Below, piece after piece: positions 1 to 5,784 of a stretch of 5,952 nucleotides of DNA. The DNA lies in assembly GCA_021772595.1 (NCBI GenBank), contig JAJFLS010000792.1, positions 1-5,952 of the forward strand, read 5' to 3'. Positions within the stretch are counted from its first letter, which is position 1. Each line of letters begins with the position of its first letter. The notes beneath the pieces are model-generated. The model made no database searches, was not told the DNA's origin, and saw only the letters and a program-made list of their open reading frames with translations. The position numbers were made by a program, and so were the translations under genes. This DNA is from Opitutales bacterium (GTDB lineage Bacteria > Verrucomicrobiota > Verrucomicrobiia > Opitutales > Opitutaceae).

Positions 1-780
1 TTTTTCGATATGTACCCGATCGAATCCATCCGTCGGCCCGAATGGAAGGACGACGACATAGACGATCTGCCGGAGCCCGTGCGCAAGAAATTCGCAGCGC
101 GGAGAAAGGGGATTCACGACAAGTTACTCGAACTCGGGATCGTAGAAAAGACTCTGCAGGCCTATCTGGCCTCTATATCCTATGCGGACTCGCTGTTGGG
201 CCAAGTGCTAGACACGCTTGAAGACAGTCCCCACGCGGACAATACAATTATCGTTTTCTGGAGCGACCACGGTTACGGTCACGGCGAGAAAGGCAATTGG
301 GGCAAGCATACGCTCTGGCAGCGCACCTCGAATGTTCCGTTTCTGTGGGCAGGTCCGGGCATTGAGAAAGGCGCCAAGACCGAATATACCGCGACGCTTA
401 TCGATATGTACCCGACTTTGGCGAGCATGTGTGATCTACCCGAAGATCCGGAGCATGACGGACAATCGTTGGTTTCCGTATTGAAAAACCCCAGTACTGA
501 TGAAGCGCGCAGCGTGTTGCTGCCTCACGACCATCCTGGAAGCTACGCCATCATCAATCGTGAATGGCGTTACATCTACTACAAGGATGGAACGGAAGAG
601 CTCTACGACCTGAAAACGGATTTTCACGAATGGAACAATTTGGCAGGAAATATTGAATACGCAGGAATCAAAAAAGAACTAAAAGCCCAGGCTCCAGCGA
701 CCTTCGCCCCAGAAGCCACTTCCAAGAAGACTCTCAAAATGGTTACGGTCGGCGATTCTTTCCGTTGGGTCAAGAAGTAG
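1..780 (+). CDS. Sulfatase, C-terminal half (5' end outside window)
   Basis: Formylglycine-dependent S1 sulfatase family; hydrolyses sulfate esters, probably on a sulfated sugar. The frame is open from base 1, so the gene starts upstream. The visible 259 residues begin at FFDMYPIESI, which aligns with YFERYPLDEI around residue 229 of the second sulfatase in this window, so roughly 230 residues including the catalytic Cys motif are missing. Seen here: the helix YLASISYADSLLGQVLDTLE, the metal-binding SDHGYGHGE (Asp-His encoded at 265-270), the active-site Lys in GNWGKHTLW, the DMYPTLASMCDLP segment and the C-terminal subdomain NREWRYIYYKDG...ELYDL. This order matches iduronate-2-sulfatase-like members (S1_7 type), though the subfamily is less certain than for the other copy. 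It ends in TAG at 778-780 and converges on the minus-strand cluster. The tail after ELKAQAP (about 35 residues, Lys-rich) is longer than in the paralogue. Confidence 0.93.
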   Translation, partial: FFDMYPIESIRRPEWKDDDIDDLPEPVRKKFAARRKGIHDKLLELGIVEKTLQAYLASISYADSLLGQVLDTLEDSPHADNTIIVFWSDHGYGHGEKGNWGKHTLWQRTSNVPFLWAGPGIEKGAKTEYTATLIDMYPTLASMCDLPEDPEHDGQSLVSVLKNPSTDEARSVLLPHDHPGSYAIINREWRYIYYKDGTEELYDLKTDFHEWNNLAGNIEYAGIKKELKAQAPATFAPEATSKKTLKMVTVGDSFRWVKK

Positions 781-807
781 CGCGAAAACGATAATTGAAT
801 TAACATC

Positions 808-820
808 GCGACTTCGTCGC
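808..820. terminator. Weak hairpin in the convergent gap
   Basis: GCGAC-TTC-GTCGC is a perfect 5-bp inverted repeat with a 3-base loop, placed between the two convergent stop codons (780 and 884). It has no adjacent T-run on either strand: the nearest on the plus strand is at 837-841, and the minus strand has only scattered Ts. It could contribute to bidirectional termination, but it falls short of a standard intrinsic terminator. Nothing else is recognisable in the 103-bp gap. Confidence 0.2.
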
Positions 821-883
821 TGGAATGCGGGAGCAGATTTTTGTATAGACATTTGAATACAGATTGGACCCTTTGCGATTTTT

Positions 884-2086
884 TCACTTTTCCCGAAGGT
901 TCGGGTAGTGGCCCTTACGAGCGCCATAAAGGTTGGTAATGCCAACGACGAAATTCGGAACCTTGCGATAGTCGCCGTTGATGCACTCCGCCACGCCATT
1001 TGCCTTGAAGTATTCAATCGTATCTTCGAGCATCTGTCGGGCTCGATCCGGATCGATTTTCGCGATTACCGGAACGACCCAAGGAAGCGGCGTCGACCAG
1101 TAAGCGCCATTCTGATACTCGCCTGCTTTGCGGGCAAGGAACAATCGCTCCCAAGTCTCTTCGCCCGTCAAATGCCGGACCTGACCGTGCTGGACCACGC
1201 TGTCCCAATGGTCGATGAAGTACTGAGCGATGCGCTTCGCTTGTTCTTCAGGCACCAGTCCTACCTCGTGAGCGTAGGCGCTGCCCCAGATGTCGATTTG
1301 CTTGCAATCCTGATCTGCGGCAAAAAACATTCCGGTTTTCTCGTCCGAGAGGATTCCGATATTTTCTTCGATGAGCCGCGCCCGCTTGCGATAGTCGGCC
1401 ACATGCTTCGAGTTGGTTTTCGCTCCGATCGCCGCCATCTCCTCGCAGGCCTTGTGATAGAGCAACGAGGAGAAGAGAAGGTGTCCGGTCTTGATGACGA
1501 TATCGGTAAATCCATACACGCATTCCGGATTTTTCGGGTCGTTGTAGACCAGTCCATTGTCCGCCCGAAGCGTTTGATCCAAGCCGTTCTTCACCTTGGA
1601 TTCGATTTTTCTGAAGAAACCGATGTCGCCGGAGCGGTTGACGTATTCGCAGGCCACGAGCGCTAGAAAGGCTCCATTGTCCAAGGCGTGATCGGCTAGT
1701 GGGTTGCTCTCCCCGCCGGGACTGTAGATAGGCGTTCCATCCGCCTTCACTCGATCCGGTATGCAACCGTCTTCTCGCTGTCCAGACAGTATGAATTCGA
1801 TCGCCCGCTTTACTTCATTCAAGTCCATGAGATCGCCCGCATACTTGACCATGTAGTAGTAGTCGCGCGTCCAAAGCGCTTTGTAGTGGCCAATTCCATC
1901 GGGCGTGTGGAGTTGCACGCCCGAGTGACTCTCGATTCGGCAACCTTCCAATTGACGCTGCGTCTCGCTTTTCAACCAATCGCGATCGTCCTCGGCCAAT
2001 GCGTTGGATGCTATTGTCAAGGGCAAGACAAGACTCAAGAAGCCCCACCATGTAATGGCAGGTTTATTACGGTATTGCGTATTCAT
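884..2086 (-). CDS. Secreted six-hairpin glycosidase-like protein
   Basis: Likely exported carbohydrate-active enzyme of the six-hairpin ((alpha/alpha)6-barrel) glycosidase superfamily, the fold of GH15/GH63/GH37-type enzymes; the exact family and substrate are not recognised. The 400-residue protein starts with a type I signal peptide (hydrophobic WWGFLSLVLPLTIA, likely cleavage after SNALA, residue 31). The mature part shows the superfamily hallmarks: YKALWTRDYYYM (69-79) like the W-x-RD motif of glucosidases, QREDGCIPDR (103-112), DHALDNGAF (132-140), DIWGSAYAHEVG (265-276) and NGAYWSTPLPW (326-336). Acidic residues in these loops are candidate catalytic groups, but I cannot assign them. 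There is no separate beta-sandwich domain, so it is a minimal catalytic barrel. The ATG at 2086 is chosen because it gives the complete signal peptide; no good Shine-Dalgarno precedes it. It is the last gene of the minus-strand cluster, 90 bp after the sulfatase. A debranching-enzyme-like hydrolase is the main alternative name. Confidence 0.85.
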   Translation of the reverse strand: MNTQYRNKPAITWWGFLSLVLPLTIASNALAEDDRDWLKSETQRQLEGCRIESHSGVQLHTPDGIGHYKALWTRDYYYMVKYAGDLMDLNEVKRAIEFILSGQREDGCIPDRVKADGTPIYSPGGESNPLADHALDNGAFLALVACEYVNRSGDIGFFRKIESKVKNGLDQTLRADNGLVYNDPKNPECVYGFTDIVIKTGHLLFSSLLYHKACEEMAAIGAKTNSKHVADYRKRARLIEENIGILSDEKTGMFFAADQDCKQIDIWGSAYAHEVGLVPEEQAKRIAQYFIDHWDSVVQHGQVRHLTGEETWERLFLARKAGEYQNGAYWSTPLPWVVPVIAKIDPDRARQMLEDTIEYFKANGVAECINGDYRKVPNFVVGITNLYGARKGHYPNLREK

Positions 2087-2116
2087 TATTTGGGTAATTA
2101 GATGGTATTTTATGGC

Positions 2117-2122
2117 ATTATA
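2117..2122 (-). promoter_or_regulatory. Possible -10 element before the glycosidase gene
   Basis: The minus strand reads a perfect TATAAT here, 30 bases upstream of the glycosidase ATG, within the only sizeable gap of the cluster (90 bp). No TTGACA-like hexamer lies 16-18 bases upstream (that stretch is GC-rich), so this is at most a weak internal promoter. A chance match is quite possible. Confidence 0.2.
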
Positions 2123-2176
2123 GTGGGCATGTCGTTCGCCCGCCCGCCATTCTCCAATTTGATGATTTCGAATCTT

Positions 2177-3583
2177 TCAATTTTCAAGAGCGGGGTATCC
2201 CTTTCTCAATAAGGCTGAAAGCTCCTTGCGGATGGACGCATATTCTGGATTTTCGACCAAGTTGTAGTAGCCGATCCGATCTTTGACGGTGTTGTAAAGC
2301 TCGTAGCCGCCTTCTCCGTCCTTCCCCCATTGAGTGAATCGCCAATCCCCGAAACGCACGCTGTAGCCCATATCGATGTTCCGCCGGCGAACCTGCGTAT
2401 AGGCAGGCTTTTCGATGGTCGTGCGGTTTTCGATGAGCGGACGCAAGCTTTGCCCGGACAATGCGTGTGGCGCTTTCAGTTCGCATAGATCGGCGAGGGT
2501 AGGGTAGAGGTCGACAAATTCGACCACCGAATCCGAGCTGCTTCCCATGTGAGCGGTATCCGGAACCCACATCATCAGCGGGCCCCGCGCTCCGATATCG
2601 AAAACGGTCACCTTGTTCCACCAGTCATGCTCGCCCAAATGGTAGCCGTGATCGCTCATCAAAACGACGATGGTATTGTCCCACAACTCCAGGCGATCCA
2701 TGGCGTCGAGCAGCTTGCCCACTTGCGCATCCACAAAGGTGGTACATGCCAGGTAGGCCCGTTTGAATTCGCGGCGATCGCGATCCGAGTAGGAATGGAA
2801 ATTGTAGTTGTCTGGAGTGGCGTACTCCAGGCGTTGCGATCGGTCCGCAGGCGCTTCCGACAACTTGATTTCATCCAAAGGGTAGCGTTCGAAATATTCC
2901 TTAGGGGCGATGAACGGATCGTGCGGCTTGTGGAAACCGACTCCTATGAAAAAGGGTTTGTCGAGATTCTCTTCCAAAACGCGTACGCCCTCCTGGGCGT
3001 TCTGGCCATCCGGCTGGGCATTGTCGCCGCCTTCGTCCGCGATCCAATGAGCCCATCCCACCGTTTGATCGCCTAGTAGGCGTCCTCGGCCTTCGAGGTA
3101 GGCGCTGTCGCGGTACTGATGAGATTTGCTATAAGCTCGAAAGAAATGATCGAAGGACGCATCGTCCCGAAAAAACGTTCGATTTCCCTGGTTGTCCAAT
3201 CCGGCATGAAACAGTTTCCCTATGCCTGCCGTGAAGTATCCATTTTTCCGGAACAGCTGAGGCAGCGTGACTATGTCCGGCCACTTTTGCCGTAGCGGGG
3301 TTTCGTTGGAGAGAATTCCCAGCTCATCCGGTCGCAAACCCGTCAGGAAGGAAGAGCGGCTCGGGTTGCAAATGGGATACTGGCAGAAGGCGTTGTCGAA
3401 CTTCAGGCCCTTTTCCGCCAAGCGATCCATGTGCGGCGTATACGCGTCCTCGGCTCCGTAAGCGCCTATCTCGGTCCGTAGATCGTCAATCGTAATCAGA
3501 AGCACGTTCAGCGGCTTGGCGCTTGCGCCCGATGCCAAGCAAGCGATTCCGAAAATCAACGTGGTATAGTTCTTAAGTCGCAT
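2177..3583 (-). CDS. Secreted iduronate-2-sulfatase-like sulfatase
   Basis: Complete periplasmic sulfatase of the formylglycine S1 family, closest in layout to iduronate-2-sulfatase (S1_7). It should remove sulfate esters from a sulfated glycan; matching subfamily does not prove iduronate as substrate. Numbered from the ATG (468 aa): signal peptide 1-22 ending SGASA; metal ligands in LLITIDDLR (D33, D34); PICNPSRSSFLTG with C72 as the formylglycine precursor and R76; GIGKLFHAG with K123 and H126; GFHKPHDPF with H218; MSDHGYHLGEH with D311 and H312; K324 in WWNKVTVFD; C-terminal subdomain MGYSVRFGDWRFTQW and YELYN. All expected catalytic and metal residues are present and length is normal. The frame also allows a GTG at 3592 (471 aa), but the AAGGAG at 3595-3600 is only 2 bases from that GTG and 11 from the ATG, so the ATG is preferred. 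It needs a maturase (FGE or anSME) encoded elsewhere. It follows the propeller gene closely. Confidence 0.95.
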   Translation of the reverse strand: MRLKNYTTLIFGIACLASGASAKPLNVLLITIDDLRTEIGAYGAEDAYTPHMDRLAEKGLKFDNAFCQYPICNPSRSSFLTGLRPDELGILSNETPLRQKWPDIVTLPQLFRKNGYFTAGIGKLFHAGLDNQGNRTFFRDDASFDHFFRAYSKSHQYRDSAYLEGRGRLLGDQTVGWAHWIADEGGDNAQPDGQNAQEGVRVLEENLDKPFFIGVGFHKPHDPFIAPKEYFERYPLDEIKLSEAPADRSQRLEYATPDNYNFHSYSDRDRREFKRAYLACTTFVDAQVGKLLDAMDRLELWDNTIVVLMSDHGYHLGEHDWWNKVTVFDIGARGPLMMWVPDTAHMGSSSDSVVEFVDLYPTLADLCELKAPHALSGQSLRPLIENRTTIEKPAYTQVRRRNIDMGYSVRFGDWRFTQWGKDGEGGYELYNTVKDRIGYYNLVENPEYASIRKELSALLRKGYPALEN

Positions 3584-3594
3584 CTTATTCACTG

Positions 3595-3600
3595 CTCCTT
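3595..3600 (-). promoter_or_regulatory. Shine-Dalgarno AAGGAG for the sulfatase
   Basis: The minus strand reads AAGGAG here, just after the propeller stop codon (3609-3611). Spacing is 2 bases to the GTG at 3592 and 11 bases to the ATG at 3583. The same AAGGAG stands 10 bases before an ATG at the propeller gene (4923-4928), so this cluster seems to use a long spacing, which favours the ATG start. Confidence 0.6.
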
Positions 3601-3608
3601 TGCATCGG

Positions 3609-4892
3609 TTACTCCGAGGTGTTTATGCGGATCATGAAGATCTGTCTTGTCCCATTCTTCGAGATACCAGGTACTAGGATGGCATCGTTGGTTCGATTCC
3701 ATCGTGGAGCCGGGTCGATACGTATGTCGCCGCCATATTGTCCTTTGTCTATCCCTTCGCTGCGGGCAAAGGCTCCGTCGCTAGGCCGGAATATCGAATA
3801 GTAGTTCTTGTCGCCTTTCTTGTTCCCATTGGCGAACCATTGACCGTCGGGCGAGAGTGAAATATCGCCTTCCGGATTGGGGAAGATCTCAGCGTTTCCC
3901 CATTGTTTTACGAACTCTTTCTTGTCCACGTCGTAGAGCATCTGCTTCTTGCCTTGCCTGCCGATCAGCACACTGCCTTCAGCCCATTCAGGATGCCCGC
4001 CTATAAACTTCTGGGCGCTCAAGTGGGTGCCATCGGCGTGGATCGAAAAGGGAACATTCGTGCGTTTGCTCCCATCGCCATTCCAGCCAGCTCGGGCAAA
4101 GAAGTAGATGCGATCGCAGTCTCTGTTCCAGAGCGTGTGGTTTATGAAAAGTCCCGTATGGGCTAGTTCCGGATTGAGTTCTTTGATTTTCGCTTCGAGT
4201 TGACGGTAGGATACCAATAAGCGTTTCTCGCCTGATTCGATGTCCACGATGAACATGCCGTCATTGTCCGGCGCCTTTTCGTCTTTCGACCAGTCCAAGG
4301 CCCCCTTGTAGCCCGTCACCAGGCGGAGTCGCGCCAGCCGTCCATAGTTCAAGCCAAGCCACGCAGAGCCATCCGCTGCCACTCCTCCGTTGCCGATCGG
4401 AGTGTCATCGAATCGGTACTCGCGAACGCGCTTCTTCTTTTCGATATCATAGAGGACCGTGAAAACCTTGCCGCTTTCGATGTCTCGATCGTTGAAGAAA
4501 AACTGCGTCTCAGGCGATCGCGGGTTCCAGTAGAACATCGTTCCCTGTTGCGGATTCCACGCGTGCGTTTTCTCGATTCGTACGATTCTATTGTCGTTGC
4601 GGGTATCGATCAGAATGATTGTGGCAGCATCTTCCGGTTCGGGCATGCGATCGATTCGGTCGATCTCCATGCCCAAAATGTATCGTCCGCTTTTGTTCCA
4701 AGGAATCGTCTGGCATTGGCCGATGTATCCAAAGAAATGATGCTTATCGCCAGCCGTCACCTGCTCGATCTGCAGGTCGAACGAGGGCGTTTCAGCATAA
4801 ACTCGTTCTGCAACGGGCAGAATCAACGAGCAACAAGCTCCAATGAACAAGCTGCGTACTCCTAATCCTAGTAACTGAAATATTAGAGGCAC
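3609..4892 (-). CDS. Secreted TolB-like beta-propeller protein of unknown role
   Basis: Exported protein of 427 residues with repeated short beta-strand units typical of a TolB/PD40-like propeller; I know no experimentally assigned function. The signal peptide is residues 1-33 (hydrophobic core SLFIGACCSLILPVA, cleavage after VYA). The body contains strikingly conserved-looking segments: DKHHFFGYIGQCQTIPWN (49-66), AWNPQQGTMFYWNPRSPETQ (111-130), TPIGNGG (164-170), NHTLWNRDCDRIYFFARAGW (251-270), GGHPEWAEG (298-306) and blade motifs such as ISLSPDGQWFA. The clustered His/Trp/Asp/Arg residues look like a binding or active site. The fold class recalls oligogalacturonate lyase (PL22), but I do not see enough to call a lyase. 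The annotated start is GTG at 4892, with no well-spaced Shine-Dalgarno; the strong one (4923-4928) serves an out-of-frame ATG at 4912. A one-base loss near 4901-4907 would explain this, and the native protein would then start at 4912-4913. It lies 51 bp from the lipoprotein gene and just upstream of the sulfatase. Confidence 0.85.
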   Translation of the reverse strand: MPLIFQLLGLGVRSLFIGACCSLILPVAERVYAETPSFDLQIEQVTAGDKHHFFGYIGQCQTIPWNKSGRYILGMEIDRIDRMPEPEDAATIILIDTRNDNRIVRIEKTHAWNPQQGTMFYWNPRSPETQFFFNDRDIESGKVFTVLYDIEKKKRVREYRFDDTPIGNGGVAADGSAWLGLNYGRLARLRLVTGYKGALDWSKDEKAPDNDGMFIVDIESGEKRLLVSYRQLEAKIKELNPELAHTGLFINHTLWNRDCDRIYFFARAGWNGDGSKRTNVPFSIHADGTHLSAQKFIGGHPEWAEGSVLIGRQGKKQMLYDVDKKEFVKQWGNAEIFPNPEGDISLSPDGQWFANGNKKGDKNYYSIFRPSDGAFARSEGIDKGQYGGDIRIDPAPRWNRTNDAILVPGISKNGTRQIFMIRINTSE

Positions 4893-4894
4893 CC

Positions 4895-4912
4895 TTATCG
4901 CGTTTGAGACAT
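4895..4912 (-). other. Five-codon mini-ORF (MSQTR) or broken true start of the propeller gene
   Basis: The ATG at 4912-4910 is preceded, 10 bases upstream, by a perfect AAGGAG. It reads Met-Ser-Gln-Thr-Arg and stops at TAA (4897-4895), two bases before the GTG at 4892. Either it is a leader whose termination feeds re-initiation at the GTG, or the A-triplet in CAAACG has lost one base. With that base restored the reading is MSQNAIRVPLIFQLLGLG, which joins the propeller frame and gives its signal peptide a more usual N-terminus. Confidence 0.5.
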
Positions 4913-4922
4913 TTGAATTCGG

Positions 4923-4928
4923 CTCCTT
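4923..4928 (-). promoter_or_regulatory. Shine-Dalgarno AAGGAG for the propeller gene
   Basis: The minus strand reads CTTTAAGGAGCC. The AAGGAG is 10 bases before the ATG at 4912 and 30 bases before the GTG at 4892. It overlaps the TAA (4927-4929) that would end the frame-restored upstream lipoprotein gene, an arrangement usual for adjacent genes in an operon. Confidence 0.7.
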
Positions 4929-5022
4929 AAAGATTTTTCACTTTTATATTTCTAAAAGCGGCGCCATGGCCGTGATCCTGGAGAGCGAAATATCCTTCTC
5001 CGGTCGTTCCATACAATTTCCA
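4927..5022 (-). other. Out-of-frame native C-terminus of the DUF1080 gene
   Basis: Reading the minus strand with one extra T in the AATGG at 5024-5020 (making AATTGG) gives FGNWKLYGTTGEG, then GYFALQDHGHG and AAFRNIKVKNL, ending in TAA at 4929-4927. This is the standard DUF1080 ending (ALQDHG followed by FRNIKI), present in full but one base out of frame with the first 208 codons. Confidence 0.9.
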
Positions 5023-5645
5023 TTGCCGAATTTGGCGGCGGCTACTTGTTTGTTCCACTTGTCGCTATGCATCTCATAGGCAGCGGTCTTTACGCCATTC
5101 AACCAATACTCGACAGAATTTCCTACGACCTTGATTCGGCTGCTATTCCACGTTCCAATTGGATTTGAAGCATCTTGGTACGCCTCTTCGATCGCATAGT
5201 GAGTGCCGGTGAATTCATTTGGGGGAACCGGGTTTCCGTCGCCGCCTCGAAAGCCAACATTGTCCAGCAACTGATATTCTGGTCCCGTAAGATAAGGCAT
5301 CTTGGGGCCTTCCTTCACGTGAAATATCAAGCCGGTGTTCGAGCCTTGCTCGATCTTCCATTCCCATGCCAATTCGAAATCGTCGAATTCCGCTTCGGTC
5401 CTGATGTTGGCATATTTCCCTTTTTGAGATCCGCCCTTTAAGGTGAGCTCTCCATTCTGAACGTTCCAAGCCGACTCCATGTCGTTCTCCATGTAGCCAC
5501 GCCATCCGTTCAAGCTTTCGCCATCGAATAGCAAGGTCCATCCCTGGGCCGAATCTTCGGGATTGAGGGTATTGTGTTTTTGACTACAGCCGACGATTAA
5601 GAGGCTTGAGCAAACTGCGAGTGACGAAAGGAGTTTCGTTTTCAT
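4944..5645 (-). CDS. DUF1080 / 3-keto-disaccharide hydrolase-family lipoprotein, frameshifted C-terminus
   Basis: Lipid-anchored protein of the DUF1080 family (PF06439), a concanavalin-like beta-sandwich; characterised members hydrolyse 3-keto-glycosides, so a role in glycoside cleavage is likely but unproven here. The 233 residues as read begin with a lipoprotein signal (SSLLIVGC, lipobox IVGC, lipidated C20). Family motifs follow in order: GWTLLFDGESLNGWRG (35-50), FDDFELAWEWKI then NTGLIFHV (87-110), GPEYQLLDN (121-129), GTWNSSRIKVVGN and VEYWLNG (164-184). After FGN (208) the family pattern stops abruptly and an unrelated tail runs to a TAA at 4944-4946. The other frame continues the family pattern exactly, so the gene has lost one base near 5022; restored, it would be 239 residues ending at 4927. 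The ATG at 5645 gives the correct lipoprotein signal; its Shine-Dalgarno is weak. It is the first clear gene of the minus-strand cluster. Confidence 0.93.
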   Translation of the reverse strand: MKTKLLSSLAVCSSLLIVGCSQKHNTLNPEDSAQGWTLLFDGESLNGWRGYMENDMESAWNVQNGELTLKGGSQKGKYANIRTEAEFDDFELAWEWKIEQGSNTGLIFHVKEGPKMPYLTGPEYQLLDNVGFRGGDGNPVPPNEFTGTHYAIEEAYQDASNPIGTWNSSRIKVVGNSVEYWLNGVKTAAYEMHSDKWNKQVAAAKFGNGNCMERPEKDISLSRITAMAPLLEI

Positions 5646-5664
5646 ATTATCTTGTTTTGAAAAG

Positions 5665-5784
5665 TTAGCCCGCGAATAATTCCTCGATTTTGATTTCTTG
5701 ACCTAGCTCGGGTTCTTCGTGGGAAATCTTGTCTGTTTCGACAGAGTTTTTCTGCTCGTTAACGGTTAGGATGTAGTGTTTCAT
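5665..5784 (-). CDS. Possible small protein of 39 residues
   Basis: An unrecognised ORF reading ATG at 5784 to TAA at 5665-5667, ending 19 bp before the lipoprotein gene. The product starts MKHYILTVNEQKNSVE and ends GQEIKIEELFAG. It is acidic, hydrophilic, and has no signal peptide, membrane segment or cysteine. Third codon positions are mixed with a slight G/C preference, like the neighbouring genes, and the amino-acid mix looks protein-like. Against it: no Shine-Dalgarno upstream, and short length makes a chance ORF possible. If real, it would be the cytoplasmic first gene of the cluster or a leader peptide. Confidence 0.35.
   Translation of the reverse strand: MKHYILTVNEQKNSVETDKISHEEPELGQEIKIEELFAG

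Noticed and set aside
892..905. Perfect inverted repeat CCCGAA-GG-TTCGGG as an intrinsic terminator
   Set aside because: It lies inside the last codons of the glycosidase gene, and neither strand has a T-run after it; on the minus strand it is followed by As. The 2-base loop would also force the stem to open.
908..1666. Long plus-strand open frame of 252 codons opposite the glycosidase gene
   Set aside because: It is an antisense shadow: no recognisable domain, and the opposite strand encodes a protein with signal peptide and clear family motifs.
2549..3076. Plus-strand open frame of 175 codons opposite the sulfatase gene
   Set aside because: It lies wholly within the catalytic core of a sulfatase with all active-site residues and has no protein-like motif of its own.
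3609..4892. Calling the propeller protein an oligogalacturonate lyase (PL22)
   Set aside because: The general fold and His/Trp-rich motifs are only suggestive; I could not match the family's specific segments, so the function is left open.
847..4918. Identical 12-mer AGACATTTGAAT at 847-858 and 4907-4918
   Set aside because: About one shared 12-mer is expected by chance in a window this size, flanks do not match, and the contexts differ (convergent gap versus a gene start).
5665..5784. Small ORF as a truncated 2Fe-2S ferredoxin-like subunit (isoquinoline oxidoreductase alpha type)
   Set aside because: Only the first 16-18 residues (MKHYILTVNE...) resemble that family's N-terminus. The following PDTPLL-type segment and all cysteines are missing in every frame.
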